This document shows positions 1-8,819 of a stretch of 64,000 nucleotides of DNA, piece by piece. Positions within the stretch are counted from its first letter, which is position 1, and the number at the start of each line of letters is the position of its first letter. The DNA comes from Vampirovibrionales bacterium (GTDB lineage: Bacteria; Cyanobacteriota; Vampirovibrionia; Vampirovibrionales; Vampirovibrionaceae), in assembly GCA_016712355.1 (NCBI GenBank), contig JADJRF010000005.1:2108001-2172000 (forward strand). The letters run 5' to 3'. A program made the translations under genes and the position numbers. The notes below the pieces were generated by a model. It saw only the letters and a program-made list of their open reading frames with translations. It was not told the DNA's origin and did not search any database.

Positions 1-597
1 AATCAATTCCTGAAATTTTGCCGGAGAGAGCGACAGGCTTTGCAGGCGCTCGGGCGTTAAATCCGCCACCGTCAGACGCGCGGCGTGCGCCCAACCGCGA
101 ACCGGTTTATAAATCGCCTCGCCGCCGCAATCGTCAAAAAACGCGCGAACCGCCTCGGGATCGTTACTCACCAGGGTTTTCGGCACGCGCACGCCCGCCT
201 GTTTCAGCAGTTTGAGCTGGTAGGCCTTATACCGATGTAAATCGGTCGCCGCCGCGCTATTAATCCACAGACAATCCAGACAGCGCAAAAAGCTCCCCAG
301 CGCAGACTCGTTATTCCAGTAGACGATTTCCTGCAACATCGGGTCGGCCTCTTGCGGCGCCCAGACCCCTTTACTCCAACGCCGATACCCGCCGAGGATT
401 TCATCAAATCCTACGCGTACGCCTTCGGCCTCAGAGCGAATCCACCCATTAGACGGCGTTTGCGGATCAAAGCTCACCCGCAGTTCGCGCGGATACCGCA
501 TGGTATCGAGCATGAAGGCAGATAAACCGCGCGCGCGTATTTTATCGCGCATAAACACCGACAGGGCGTCGTCTTCGGTCCCGATAATGAGGATCAT
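1..597 (-). CDS. MvdD-type ATP-grasp peptide ligase, N-terminal part (runs off window)
   Basis: Predicted graspetide (microviridin-type) ATP-grasp ligase that would make side-chain ester or amide links in the precursor encoded immediately upstream. 199 codons are visible from ATG at 597; the C-terminal half lies beyond position 1. The N terminus MILIIGTEDD matches the pre-ATP-grasp fold of the MvdD/MvdC family. Around residues 110-160 there is a typical segment (WINS...HRYKAYQLKLLKQAG, then RVPKTLVSNDP), followed by IYKPV with the nucleotide-contacting Lys. The last visible residues, PAKFQELI, match the family's PxxFQExxxK region. It is the second gene after the precursor, with a 98-nt gap and only a weak ribosome site. 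Family assignment is recognition from motifs. A RimK-like ligase of other function is the main alternative, but the precursor next door argues against it. Confidence 0.85.
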   Translation of the reverse strand, partial: MILIIGTEDDALSVFMRDKIRARGLSAFMLDTMRYPRELRVSFDPQTPSNGWIRSEAEGVRVGFDEILGGYRRWSKGVWAPQEADPMLQEIVYWNNESALGSFLRCLDCLWINSAAATDLHRYKAYQLKLLKQAGVRVPKTLVSNDPEAVRAFFDDCGGEAIYKPVRGWAHAARLTVADLTPERLQSLSLSPAKFQELI

Positions 598-695
598 GGT
601 TCTATTCTAGCAATGTTTTCGGTTTAAAAGGCCAAATCGCGCGCATTCGTCCGGGCGGATGCGTTTGAGCGCAAAGTTTTAATCAGATCCGGCCT

Positions 696-1373
696 TTAAA
701 AGAAAAGCTCATACTTACTTCCATTGACGTTCGGCGGAATCATCCCGGGACCGTCATCACTGGGAAACATCTTCGTCTGCGCGCCGACGCCGGGGAAATC
801 CCACGGGCCGCCCATGATTGGAGGACGCATCCCCGGGCCGTCATCACTGGGGAAGGCCGCCGTTTGCGCGCCGCCGCCGGGGAAATCCCACGGGCCACCC
901 ATGATTGGAGGGCGCATGCCCGGGCCGTCATCACTGGGAAACATCATCGTCTGCATGCCGCCGCCGGGAAAATCCCACGGGCCGCCCATGATTGGAGGGC
1001 GCATCCCCGGACCGTCATCACTGGGGAAGGCCATCGTCTGCATGCCGCCGCCGGGAAAATCCCACGGGCCGCCCATGATTGGAGGGCGCATCCCCGGGCC
1101 GTCATCGCTGGGATATCTCATCGTCTGCATGCCGCCGCCGGGAAAATCCCACGGGCCGCCCATGATTGGAGGCCGCATCCCCGGGCCGTCATCGCTAGGA
1201 TATCTCATCGTCTGCATGCCGCCGCCGGGAAAATCCCACGGGCCGCCCATGATTGGAGGGCGCATCCCCGGACCGTCATCGCTAGGATATCTCATTGTCT
1301 GCATGCCGCCACCGGGGAGATCCGGCCTCATCGAGGCGCTGGCATACTGAATAAAATAACTATGAACCTGCAT
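696..1373 (-). CDS. Multi-core microviridin-like graspetide precursor (seven 29-aa repeats)
   Basis: 225-aa ribosomal peptide precursor. After a short leader (residues 1 to about 20) come seven tandem 29-residue units, each exactly 87 nt. Each unit has the core Q-T-x-x-[YF]-P-S-D-D-G-P-G-M and then an almost invariant spacer RPPIMGGPWDF. The core resembles the microviridin motif TxKYPSD(D/W)E: Thr and Ser as ester donors, Asp as acceptors. Variation is confined to the residues between Thr and Pro (MRY, MRY, MRY, MAF, MMF, AAF, KMF). The leader segment SYFIQYA follows the hydrophobic/aromatic pattern of the microviridin leader helix PFFARFL, which docks on the ligase. Start ATG has GGAGA close upstream. 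The gene lies behind its own promoter and directly before the ATP-grasp gene. Function is inferred from core, leader and neighbour together. Maturation, proteolysis and export genes are not visible here. Confidence 0.82.
   Translation of the reverse strand: MQVHSYFIQYASASMRPDLPGGGMQTMRYPSDDGPGMRPPIMGGPWDFPGGGMQTMRYPSDDGPGMRPPIMGGPWDFPGGGMQTMRYPSDDGPGMRPPIMGGPWDFPGGGMQTMAFPSDDGPGMRPPIMGGPWDFPGGGMQTMMFPSDDGPGMRPPIMGGPWDFPGGGAQTAAFPSDDGPGMRPPIMGGPWDFPGVGAQTKMFPSDDGPGMIPPNVNGSKYELFF
696..1373 (-). repeat. Seven 87-nt tandem units encoding graspetide cores
   Basis: The PSDD-encoding stretch recurs at 751, 838, 925, 1012, 1099, 1186 and 1273, a spacing of exactly 87 nt each time. Units are nearly identical at the DNA level outside the four variable codons, which suggests recent duplication or gene conversion. 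The unit at 751 (C-terminal) is the most diverged and runs into a different tail. Confidence 0.95.
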
Positions 1374-1428
1374 CTCTCTCCGATCTCTCCTGTCTCTTCA
1401 TGTTCAGTGACGAACAAAAACCGCCATT

Positions 1429-1457
1429 TAAATAATAAAAACAAAATTAAGAGACAA
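1429..1457 (-). promoter_or_regulatory. Sigma70-type promoter of the graspetide operon
   Basis: On the minus strand TTGTCT (1452-1457) is separated by 17 nt from TATTTA (1429-1434). The stretch is AT-rich against a GC-rich background and lies about 55 nt before the precursor start. Confidence 0.6.
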
Positions 1458-1523
1458 GTTGCCCCTCGTATTCTCTCTACTCCGTGAATCCCTTGCGAAT
1501 AGACCCGTCCGGCAAGCGTGTTC

Positions 1524-4500
1524 CTATTGAACCGTCGCCATCGCGGTCCGCGGGCGCTCACGACGCAGCGGGTTTAGCAATTTCCCGTGAGCGCGACGGC
1601 ACGCAAGATAAGACTGATGCGCCTCCAAGAGGCGATTGGCGTCGTAGGCGTCTCGCGAGACGATCTCGAGAGCAGAAGCCCCGGTAGAAGGCATGGGCAC
1701 GTTGTCCATGTCCACCAGCGGCCCGTCGTGCAGCTCACTCACATCCTGTGAAGACGGCGGCGCCTCCACGCGCTGTTGCGCCAATTCGGTCATGCCGGGA
1801 GTTTGTTTGTCCCACAGGAGGAAGCTGACATCCGAAGCAGATGTCACCACCTGAGTCTGGCCCAGCAGAATAGACCCGTTCATTAATACATTAAAGGCTT
1901 CCGCTTTCGCCGTGCGGTTCTGGCCCAGCGCTTTTAATCCATCCCAGTAAGCGCTCGGGGGTAAAACGGTCTCAGGATAAACAACATCCAGGCCGCCCAC
2001 CGCGCCATTTAAAACAATGGCAAAGCCATCCACAGACGTATGGGCATGAGCGGTCAACACGCCGCCAATCTGAACATCCAGCGGGTCGAGCAGGGCGCCA
2101 ATAATGCCGTTTGCCGTGAGCGAGGCATGTCCCGTCGTCGTCAGATTATTGGCGGCGCCATTGCCATCGAGAATATTGCCCGAAGCGCTTAAATTCGCCG
2201 TTGCGGCTGTTAACAAACCCGAGAGGGTCATCGTGCCGCCGCTGTCAATATTCAGCGCGCCGCCGACCGTCGAAGCGTTGAGCGTGATATCATCCGCTTC
2301 CGCGAGATAGGCCGACCCCCCGGCGTTCAGCGTCAGCGTCGACGTCGCCGTAGCAACGCGACTGCCCGGGCTGCCGATGGAACCCGTTCCCGTCAGGAGC
2401 GTGATATTTGCTGCCGACAACGTCCCCGCCGTCCGCAAAATATCGCCCGTGCCGTTGGCCGTCAGCGACAGGTTATTCGTCGCAGTCAGGTTATGTCCTA
2501 GCAGGATATCGCCATCGGCATCGGTTGAACGCAACGTGATTTGGTTGGCGCTGACGGCCCCGCCAATCGCAATGTCACCACCGGCCAGTACATCCAACGC
2601 GCCGCCTACGGTAGAGGCGTTCAGCGTGACATCATTCACCTCGTTGAGATAGGCAGAACCAGCGGTATTCAGGGCGATCGTGGACGCCGTCGTGGACAGG
2701 CGACTCCCCGCGCTGCCGATGGAACCTGTTCCCGCGGCAAGCGTTAAATCCGTCGCCGAGAGAGTTCCAGCCGTCTGGGTAATGTCGCCTGTACCACTGG
2801 CGGTTAGCGAAAGGCTATTGCTCGCCGTCAGGTTATGTCCCAGCAGGATATCCCCGTCCGCGCCGGTCGAGCGCAGCGTGATATTCCCGCCATTAGTGGC
2901 CCCGCCGGTCGTGATATCGCCGCCAACCAGCACGTCCAGCGAACCGCTGACGGTCGACGCGTTAAGCGTCAGATCATCTGTTTCCGAGAGATAAGCTGAA
3001 CCGCCCGAGTTCAGCGTCAGCGTTGACGTCGAGGTCGCCACGCGACTCCCCGCGCTGCCGATGGCGCCTGTACCCGCGGCGAGCGTGATATTTGCTGCCG
3101 ACAACGTCCCCGCCGTCCGCAAGATATCGCCCGTCCCGTTAGCCGTCAGCGACAGGGTATTCGTCGCGGTCAGGTTATGTCCGAGCAGGATATCGCCATC
3201 GGCATCGGTTGAACGCAACGTGATCTGGTTGGCGCCCACCGCCCCGCCGGTCGTAATATCGCCTGCGGCCAACAGGTCCAGCGCGCCGCCAACGGTCGAT
3301 GCGTTCAACGTGACGTTATTGGCTTCTGATACATAGGCCGAGCCCCCGGCGTTCAGCGTCAGCGTGGACGCAGCCGTAGAAATACGACTCCCCGCGCTGC
3401 CCACAGAACCCGTTGCAGTCGCAAGGGTTAAATCCGTCGCTGACAATGTTCCAGCCGTCTGGGTGATGTCACCCGTTCCGCTGGCGGTGAGTGACAGGCT
3501 ACCCGTCGCGGTAACCGCATGGCCGAGAGTAATATCGCCATCGGGATCCGTTGAGCGCAAGGTAATATGGTTGCCGTTAATGGCCCCGCCGGTCGTAATG
3601 TCGCCGCCCGTCAGCACATCCAGCGAGCCGCCAACAGTCGAAGCATTAAGCGTCAGCGCGTTTGATTCCTGTAGATAGGCATCGGAGGCTGCATTAACGC
3701 TTAGCGACGTGACGTTGGTATTAATCCGCTGCCCTGAGGAACCAACCGATCCGTTTGAAGCAGTCAATGTCAATTGATTGGCGGTAATGGTTCCGGTTGC
3801 GTCGGTAATATTGCCGGTATTCGCCTGAAGCGTCAAATTACGGGCGCCCGCATTGATATTACTTGCATTAACGTTGCCGCCCGCGACTTTGAGATTAAAC
3901 GCGTAAGCATTGACGTTCCAGTTATCGGCAATCGTCACCGTACCCGATCCAGCGGCAGCGTCGCCCAGCGTGACGAGAGAAGGCTGTACCACACTGGTAT
4001 TAATGGTATTGAGCATGGCATTGGTGAGCTGCAAGATCCCCGCGCCCCCATTGACGCCGATGCTCAGGCCCGACGATTTGGGAGAAAAGTTAATTTCGCC
4101 GCCATTATTTCTAATCGCCAGATTGGTCAAACTGAAATCATCGGCCCGCAGGGCAATAGAGCCCGTCATGGTATTGCTGCCAATTGTATTAAGGACTGCG
4201 GCCGTAATAAAACTGCTGGAAGTGTTTGCGCCCTTAGTCGCGGTGATCGTAATATTCCCGGAACCACTAGCGCTCACAGTGCCGGCGTTTTGAAGATAGA
4301 AGCCATTATTGTTATTGCCCGAGCCGTTTCCGCCTTGCGCCGTAATGTTAATATTACCCGTATTGCTGGTAATACGGGAATTAGTGCCATCGAAGTAAAT
4401 ACCGTGGTTATCAGTCGTCCCAGCGCCGCCCGTTCCAGCAATGGTAAGGGAGCCAGAGCCGCTGGCGGTTATAAAAGCGCCGGAATGGATAATTAACCCC

Positions 4501-6587
4501 ATATTATAATTCTGGCTGCCATTGCCTGCCTGGCCATTTACTGTAACCGTGCCGTTTTGTCCGGCAATGCCCGTATTGGCGCCAAAAACCCGAATGCCAT
4601 CGTTACGAAACGTGCCGCCGCCGCCTGTACCGGTCACCGCCAACGTCGCAGCGCCCGTGCTGGTAATTTGAGCGCCATTGTAAATGTAAACGCCATAATT
4701 TCTTTCCGCCGTGCCCGTTCCGCCGGTTCCCGATACGGTCACGGAACCGCTTTGGCTGGTAACTAACGTATTGGCGCCGATTAAAGCAACGCCGTAATTC
4801 AAGGTAGTTCCGTTACCGCCGGTTCCCGTGATGGCGATATGCCCGGACGTCGTTCTAATCTGGCTGGCTGTATCCAAATAAACGCCATACAAATCGGATG
4901 TGCCCGCGATATCGCGTCCTTTCCCGCGCAGCGAGATATTGCCCGCGCCCGCATTGAGAACAGAACCATTCAGCAGGGTAATGCCGTCGTTGTGGGCCGT
5001 TGTGCCTCTGGCGGCTTGGGTCGTCGGGTCCGCGCCGCCGCCGATGGTGATATTACCGCCATTGGTGTTGATATTCGTGTAATCCAGCCGAACGGCCCCG
5101 CCGGCGCCCGCGTCTGCGCCTTGATCGGTATCAGAGTTGAGGACCAGATTTAATTTGCCGCTGGTAGAGGTCACGCTAATGCCATGGCCTGAAGTGCCCG
5201 TCATCAGGATCGAGTTATGCGCTTTGAGCGTCAACGTCGCATCGCCGCCGGAAGTTTTGGCAATGCTGGTATCCTGCATCACCGTGAGGTTGCCCGCCGC
5301 GCCGCCCGCAGCCGCAGTCTGAACGGTCACGCTGGTGCCCGTATTCAGCGTCGCCTGAATATTATTGGCATAGACGTTCGAGGCGTCATCGGCTCCGGCC
5401 CCGGCATGGATGGTCATATCAGTCGGATCCATCAGCCATTCGCCTGCGGCGCCGTTTGTCGCAGACGCATTGACGCGCGCTGTCTGGCCAATGCGCAGCG
5501 TCTGGGTCCCGGATGTCTCAATAAAGCCGCCGTTCCCGGAAATCTCGCCGCCCTTGGCCTCGGCCAGACCGTCAAACTGGGTCTGCGCGTCGGCCAGCAG
5601 CGTAATCGCGCCGCCATTGCCGGAACCCACGCCGTTGGCTGTGAGTTCGCCGGACTCTCCCACGACAATCGAGGCGTCCGCGCCTTCCGCGCGTAGCTGA
5701 ATCGTCCCAGTTTCGCCAATTTTGGCAGTGCTGGCGGTCATCACGCCGGTATGATTAATGGTTCTGGCGTACAAGGCTTCAATTAATTTGGCTTTGAGGC
5801 GAATCTCCTGCGCGCTAAGCGTTCCGCTGTTGTCGATAGCGCTTTGCAGGCCGTCAATCTGGGCTTTAACGCTTTCATCGATCGTGACTTCAACCGATTG
5901 CGTCGGGCTGACCTGCATGCGGACGACATCGCCAGCGGCAAGCGCAATACGCCCTTCAGGCGCGTAAATATTGCCGCTGTTTTTAATCGCGCCGCCTGCC
6001 AGCACGACAAAGCCGCCGGGCTGCGTGGTGATATCGCCTCGGTTGTCAATGAGCCCTGCGCCCACGCCGTCGGGCCGCGAAAAGGTCCAGTTCTGCGCCA
6101 GATAATCGGCGCTGGACAGGTGCAACGTCGTGGCAATTAAATTGCCGACATTCACGTTGGCTGTATTGCCGAACGTCAGACCCGCAGGATTGCTGAGAAT
6201 CACGGTCCCGTTGCTGTTCAGCGCGCCATTAATCACGCTGGCCCCGCCGGAAATTCGATTTAAAATAGAAGCAAGATTATTGGAGAGCAGAAAATTAACG
6301 GTTTCGCCTTGCGCGATATTAAACTGCTGCCAGTTGATAATCGCATGGGCCTGATGCGAGGTGACGTTCAGCGTATTGCCATTGACGACATCGAACGACA
6401 CGTCGCCGCTTTCTACCTGCCAGCCGCTGGGCAGGGCGGCGGCGTTCTGGGCCAGCAAAAGCGACATCAGCAAGCTTGCAGCCGCTCTGGGCATGGTCTT
6501 GGGAGAGGCCAGACATTGGCTGGCATGCGCCATACCGCGACGTATCCAGTCATTGAAATCTCGCGGCTGAGAGTAAAAATTTTTCAT
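1524..6587 (-). CDS. Two-partner-secretion (TpsA / filamentous haemagglutinin-like) exoprotein
   Basis: 1687-aa secreted beta-helical exoprotein. A long basic N-region precedes a signal hydrophobic core (about residues 33-51, ending NAAA). The TPS domain follows (about 52-330), with landmarks such as ILNRISGG and NPAGLTFGN that mark the region recognised by a TpsB/FhaC outer-membrane transporter. The middle is Gly/Thr/Asn-rich beta-helix. The last third has four 114-aa repeats (see separate entry). The C terminus (from about 1530) is different and charged, with no recognised toxin domain or anchor. ATG at 6587 has AAGGA upstream. No TpsB partner is in the window. The role is probably adhesion or surface structure by family; the target is unknown. 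Confidence 0.88.
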   Translation of the reverse strand: MKNFYSQPRDFNDWIRRGMAHASQCLASPKTMPRAAASLLMSLLLAQNAAALPSGWQVESGDVSFDVVNGNTLNVTSHQAHAIINWQQFNIAQGETVNFLLSNNLASILNRISGGASVINGALNSNGTVILSNPAGLTFGNTANVNVGNLIATTLHLSSADYLAQNWTFSRPDGVGAGLIDNRGDITTQPGGFVVLAGGAIKNSGNIYAPEGRIALAAGDVVRMQVSPTQSVEVTIDESVKAQIDGLQSAIDNSGTLSAQEIRLKAKLIEALYARTINHTGVMTASTAKIGETGTIQLRAEGADASIVVGESGELTANGVGSGNGGAITLLADAQTQFDGLAEAKGGEISGNGGFIETSGTQTLRIGQTARVNASATNGAAGEWLMDPTDMTIHAGAGADDASNVYANNIQATLNTGTSVTVQTAAAGGAAGNLTVMQDTSIAKTSGGDATLTLKAHNSILMTGTSGHGISVTSTSGKLNLVLNSDTDQGADAGAGGAVRLDYTNINTNGGNITIGGGADPTTQAARGTTAHNDGITLLNGSVLNAGAGNISLRGKGRDIAGTSDLYGVYLDTASQIRTTSGHIAITGTGGNGTTLNYGVALIGANTLVTSQSGSVTVSGTGGTGTAERNYGVYIYNGAQITSTGAATLAVTGTGGGGTFRNDGIRVFGANTGIAGQNGTVTVNGQAGNGSQNYNMGLIIHSGAFITASGSGSLTIAGTGGAGTTDNHGIYFDGTNSRITSNTGNINITAQGGNGSGNNNNGFYLQNAGTVSASGSGNITITATKGANTSSSFITAAVLNTIGSNTMTGSIALRADDFSLTNLAIRNNGGEINFSPKSSGLSIGVNGGAGILQLTNAMLNTINTSVVQPSLVTLGDAAAGSGTVTIADNWNVNAYAFNLKVAGGNVNASNINAGARNLTLQANTGNITDATGTITANQLTLTASNGSVGSSGQRINTNVTSLSVNAASDAYLQESNALTLNASTVGGSLDVLTGGDITTGGAINGNHITLRSTDPDGDITLGHAVTATGSLSLTASGTGDITQTAGTLSATDLTLATATGSVGSAGSRISTAASTLTLNAGGSAYVSEANNVTLNASTVGGALDLLAAGDITTGGAVGANQITLRSTDADGDILLGHNLTATNTLSLTANGTGDILRTAGTLSAANITLAAGTGAIGSAGSRVATSTSTLTLNSGGSAYLSETDDLTLNASTVSGSLDVLVGGDITTGGATNGGNITLRSTGADGDILLGHNLTASNSLSLTASGTGDITQTAGTLSATDLTLAAGTGSIGSAGSRLSTTASTIALNTAGSAYLNEVNDVTLNASTVGGALDVLAGGDIAIGGAVSANQITLRSTDADGDILLGHNLTATNNLSLTANGTGDILRTAGTLSAANITLLTGTGSIGSPGSRVATATSTLTLNAGGSAYLAEADDITLNASTVGGALNIDSGGTMTLSGLLTAATANLSASGNILDGNGAANNLTTTGHASLTANGIIGALLDPLDVQIGGVLTAHAHTSVDGFAIVLNGAVGGLDVVYPETVLPPSAYWDGLKALGQNRTAKAEAFNVLMNGSILLGQTQVVTSASDVSFLLWDKQTPGMTELAQQRVEAPPSSQDVSELHDGPLVDMDNVPMPSTGASALEIVSRDAYDANRLLEAHQSYLACRRAHGKLLNPLRRERPRTAMATVQ
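2295..3662 (-). repeat. Four 342-nt (114-aa) repeats with a 684-nt higher-order period
   Basis: Each unit starts near TLNASTVGG and contains DITTGGA, ITLRSTDADGDI and GTGDI. Units alternate between an ITQTAGTLSATDLTL type and an ILRTAGTLSAANITL type. The same DNA string occurs at 2401 and 3085, exactly 684 nt apart. This is consistent with duplication of a two-unit block. A partial fifth unit follows. Confidence 0.9.
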
Positions 6588-6662
6588 GCCAGAATCCTTG
6601 GCTCATTTCATACTTCATGAGCACTATCGACCATTTGTGAGAATTCTTAAGTTAAATTGTAA

Positions 6663-6689
6663 CGAAAGCGTCATATCATGATGCTTTCG
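6663..6689 (-). terminator. Hairpin downstream of lpxC, probable terminator
   Basis: A near-perfect 12-bp stem (CGAAAGC...GCTTTCG with one G-T pair, 3-nt loop) lies 29 nt after the lpxC stop, followed on the minus strand by TTACAATTT. The T tract is imperfect. It could also affect expression of the exoprotein gene that starts at 6587. Confidence 0.5.
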
Positions 6690-6717
6690 CCTGTCCCCTC
6701 AGCGTCTTAATTGAGGC

Positions 6718-7653
6718 TTATGAATGCAACGCTTTCCCCGAAACATCCATGACCGCGCGCAACTGTCGCGCAAAAGCGATATGAGCGGCATGACCTGCGC
6801 CCACGGCAATCACGCGCGCGCCCAGACGCAAGGGCGAAACGCCTGCGAGCATCAAATCGCCCAATAAATCCAGCATTTTATGACGGACGGGCTCGTCGTC
6901 CAGGCGCAATGGCGCGGTAAAGCCGCCTTCGTCTGTTAATCCCAGCGTATTATCGGCGCTCACGCCGCGCGCCAGCCCCTTGGCCTGCAACAGCGGCAGC
7001 TCTCGAACAAAGCCAAACGTCCGCGCCGGGCTGATCCACTCGATGCCGTCGCGGCTGGAATCCCAGTTCACCCAGACGTCGCGCAGCCCCGGATGCGGAA
7101 AATCCACGGCGTATGTTAGCTGAAAATACGGCGCGGGCAAGGCATACACGCAGGCGGACTCATGATGGCGACAAAAAACCGCCTGCCGCAGCGGCGCCAC
7201 AGGTTGCGTTTCTGCGTTGGCTTCTAACGCGTCAAACCCCAGGCGACGCAGGGCGTCTGTCCACGGGTCGGCGCTCCCGTCAAGAATCGGCAGTTCCGGC
7301 GCGCCCGTGATGCGCACCCGCAAATGACGCGCGCCGCTCAACGCGCATGCAGCCAGAAAATGCTCCACGATCGAAAGCGTTTGACCGCTGCGCGCATCGC
7401 CCAGCGTGACGCCGCGATCGGCATGCATCACAGCCGCCAGCGACGCCGGAATCATCACGCCGTCGCCGAGATCAAAGACAATGCCATGAGCCAGACCGTC
7501 GTCCTCAGAAGGCGGCGCCAGGCGTTCGATCTGCGCAACACAGGGCAGGCCGGTAATCAGGCCGGTACCCGCGACGGTGACGACGGCTTGCGCGGGCGCC
7601 GCCGCAGAGGGCGCAGAAGATGCGAAAGCCGCAGAAGACCCTTCCTGCGTCAT
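6718..7653 (-). CDS. lpxC: UDP-3-O-acyl-N-acetylglucosamine deacetylase
   Basis: LpxC removes the acetyl group from UDP-3-O-acyl-GlcNAc, the committed zinc-dependent step of lipid A synthesis in the cytoplasm. 311 aa, the usual length. Visible motifs are SIVEH (His98, zinc ligand), LPILDGSADPW (about 121-131), ARTFGF (about 210-215), RHKMLDLLGD (His258 and Asp262, zinc ligands) and GAGHAAH (His288, catalytic). The first 25 residues are an Ala/Ser-rich extension not typical of the family. The start overlaps the lpxD stop by four bases (ATGA), so the two are translationally coupled. A hairpin follows the stop. Confidence 0.93.
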   Translation of the reverse strand: MTQEGSSAAFASSAPSAAAPAQAVVTVAGTGLITGLPCVAQIERLAPPSEDDGLAHGIVFDLGDGVMIPASLAAVMHADRGVTLGDARSGQTLSIVEHFLAACALSGARHLRVRITGAPELPILDGSADPWTDALRRLGFDALEANAETQPVAPLRQAVFCRHHESACVYALPAPYFQLTYAVDFPHPGLRDVWVNWDSSRDGIEWISPARTFGFVRELPLLQAKGLARGVSADNTLGLTDEGGFTAPLRLDDEPVRHKMLDLLGDLMLAGVSPLRLGARVIAVGAGHAAHIAFARQLRAVMDVSGKALHS

Positions 7654-8819
7654 ACGCGCGCGCCTCCTTCTGGCGACAGTCTCTCGAGTGTTTCCAGCAA
7701 CGCCTGCTCCAGGGCTTCAGTGCGCTTTTTGAGGCGCGTTAATTCCTGTCGCATTTCCGGCAGCCTGCCAATGAGGGCGACCTGCTGAAACGCCTCGCGT
7801 TGCGGGCGCGCAGGCAGCCCCGCAACGATGGTCTTGGCCGCCACGTCCGCCATGACGCCGGATTTCGCCATGACAATGGCGTCATCGCCAATGGTCGTAT
7901 GGTCTTTGATACCTGCTTGCCCTGCCAGCACCACGCGATCGCCGATCCGGCAACTGCCCGAGACGCCGACCTGCGAGACAATCAGGCAGTTTTCGCCGAT
8001 GGTGTTGTTATGGCCGATCATCGCCAGATTATCAATCTTGGTACCGCGCCCGATGCGCGTCGCGCCGAGATTGGCCCGGTCAATGGTCGCGCCGGCGCCG
8101 ACTTCCACGTCATCGCCGATAATTACCGAGCCGACTGAATTGATTTTAAGCAGATCCGTATTGCGCGCCTCAATCCGTCCGCCGCTGGCCCGGGCGGATT
8201 CCACGCTGCCCGCCTCGGGCGTGACGTAGCTGAAGCCATCGGCGCCAATGCACACGTTGGCATGCAGCGTCACGCGATCGCCCAGCGTCACCCGATCGTA
8301 AACCCGCGCGCCGGAATACAACAGGCAGTCGTCACCCAGCGTCACATTCGCGCCCAGCGTCACGTGCGGCAGCAGAATCGTGCGCGCGCCCATGACGCAG
8401 TCCGGGCCGACCACGCAATACGCGCCGATGCAAACGTCTGCCGCCAGACGGGCGCTAGAGTCAATCAGGGCCGTGGGATGCACGCCTTGCGAGTGAGACG
8501 GCGGCCGGTCGAAAAGCTTCAGCAGAATCGCCAGCGCGTGACGAGGGCGCGGTACGCGTAGAACGTGCTGAACAAGGCCTTCAGGCAACGTCAGCGCCTC
8601 TGGGGCAAGAGCCAGTTCAAAACGCGCGCCCGCCTGAGCCAATTTCGCCGCCACGTCTGCATCCAGTAAAACGACCATCGCGCGGGGATCGCCCGCTTCC
8701 TGAGGATGCGCCAGAGCGATGGCGCTTTGCGAGGCGTCGCCTTCAATGCGCCCTCCCGTCGCGTCGGCCAGCTCGGCCAGCGTCTTGGCGCGCGGTTGGG
8801 ATGAAACAGGCAGACTCAT
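7650..8819 (-). CDS. lpxD: UDP-3-O-(3-hydroxyacyl)glucosamine N-acyltransferase
   Basis: LpxD adds the second acyl chain to the product of LpxC in lipid A synthesis. 389 aa: an N-terminal uridine-binding domain (about 1-110), a left-handed beta helix of hexapeptide repeats (about 113-335), and a C-terminal helical extension with a heptad-like LTRLKKRTEALEQ. The acyl/nucleotide site segment GADGFSY is at 193-199 and the catalytic His is in MIGHNN (His270). ATG at 8819 has AGGAG at good spacing. First gene of a two-gene lpxD-lpxC operon. The usual neighbours fabZ and lpxA are absent here. Confidence 0.94.
   Translation of the reverse strand: MSLPVSSQPRAKTLAELADATGGRIEGDASQSAIALAHPQEAGDPRAMVVLLDADVAAKLAQAGARFELALAPEALTLPEGLVQHVLRVPRPRHALAILLKLFDRPPSHSQGVHPTALIDSSARLAADVCIGAYCVVGPDCVMGARTILLPHVTLGANVTLGDDCLLYSGARVYDRVTLGDRVTLHANVCIGADGFSYVTPEAGSVESARASGGRIEARNTDLLKINSVGSVIIGDDVEVGAGATIDRANLGATRIGRGTKIDNLAMIGHNNTIGENCLIVSQVGVSGSCRIGDRVVLAGQAGIKDHTTIGDDAIVMAKSGVMADVAAKTIVAGLPARPQREAFQQVALIGRLPEMRQELTRLKKRTEALEQALLETLERLSPEGGARV

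Noticed and set aside
724..1350. 208-aa repetitive frame on the plus strand across the graspetide precursor
   Set aside because: It is open only because the 87-nt unit is a multiple of three. It has no ribosome site, while the minus-strand frame has promoter, ribosome site, meaningful core motif and partner gene.
2104..6620. Many plus-strand frames across the TPS exoprotein
   Set aside because: They repeat with the 342-nt period of the exoprotein and have no family features; they are shadows of the minus-strand gene.
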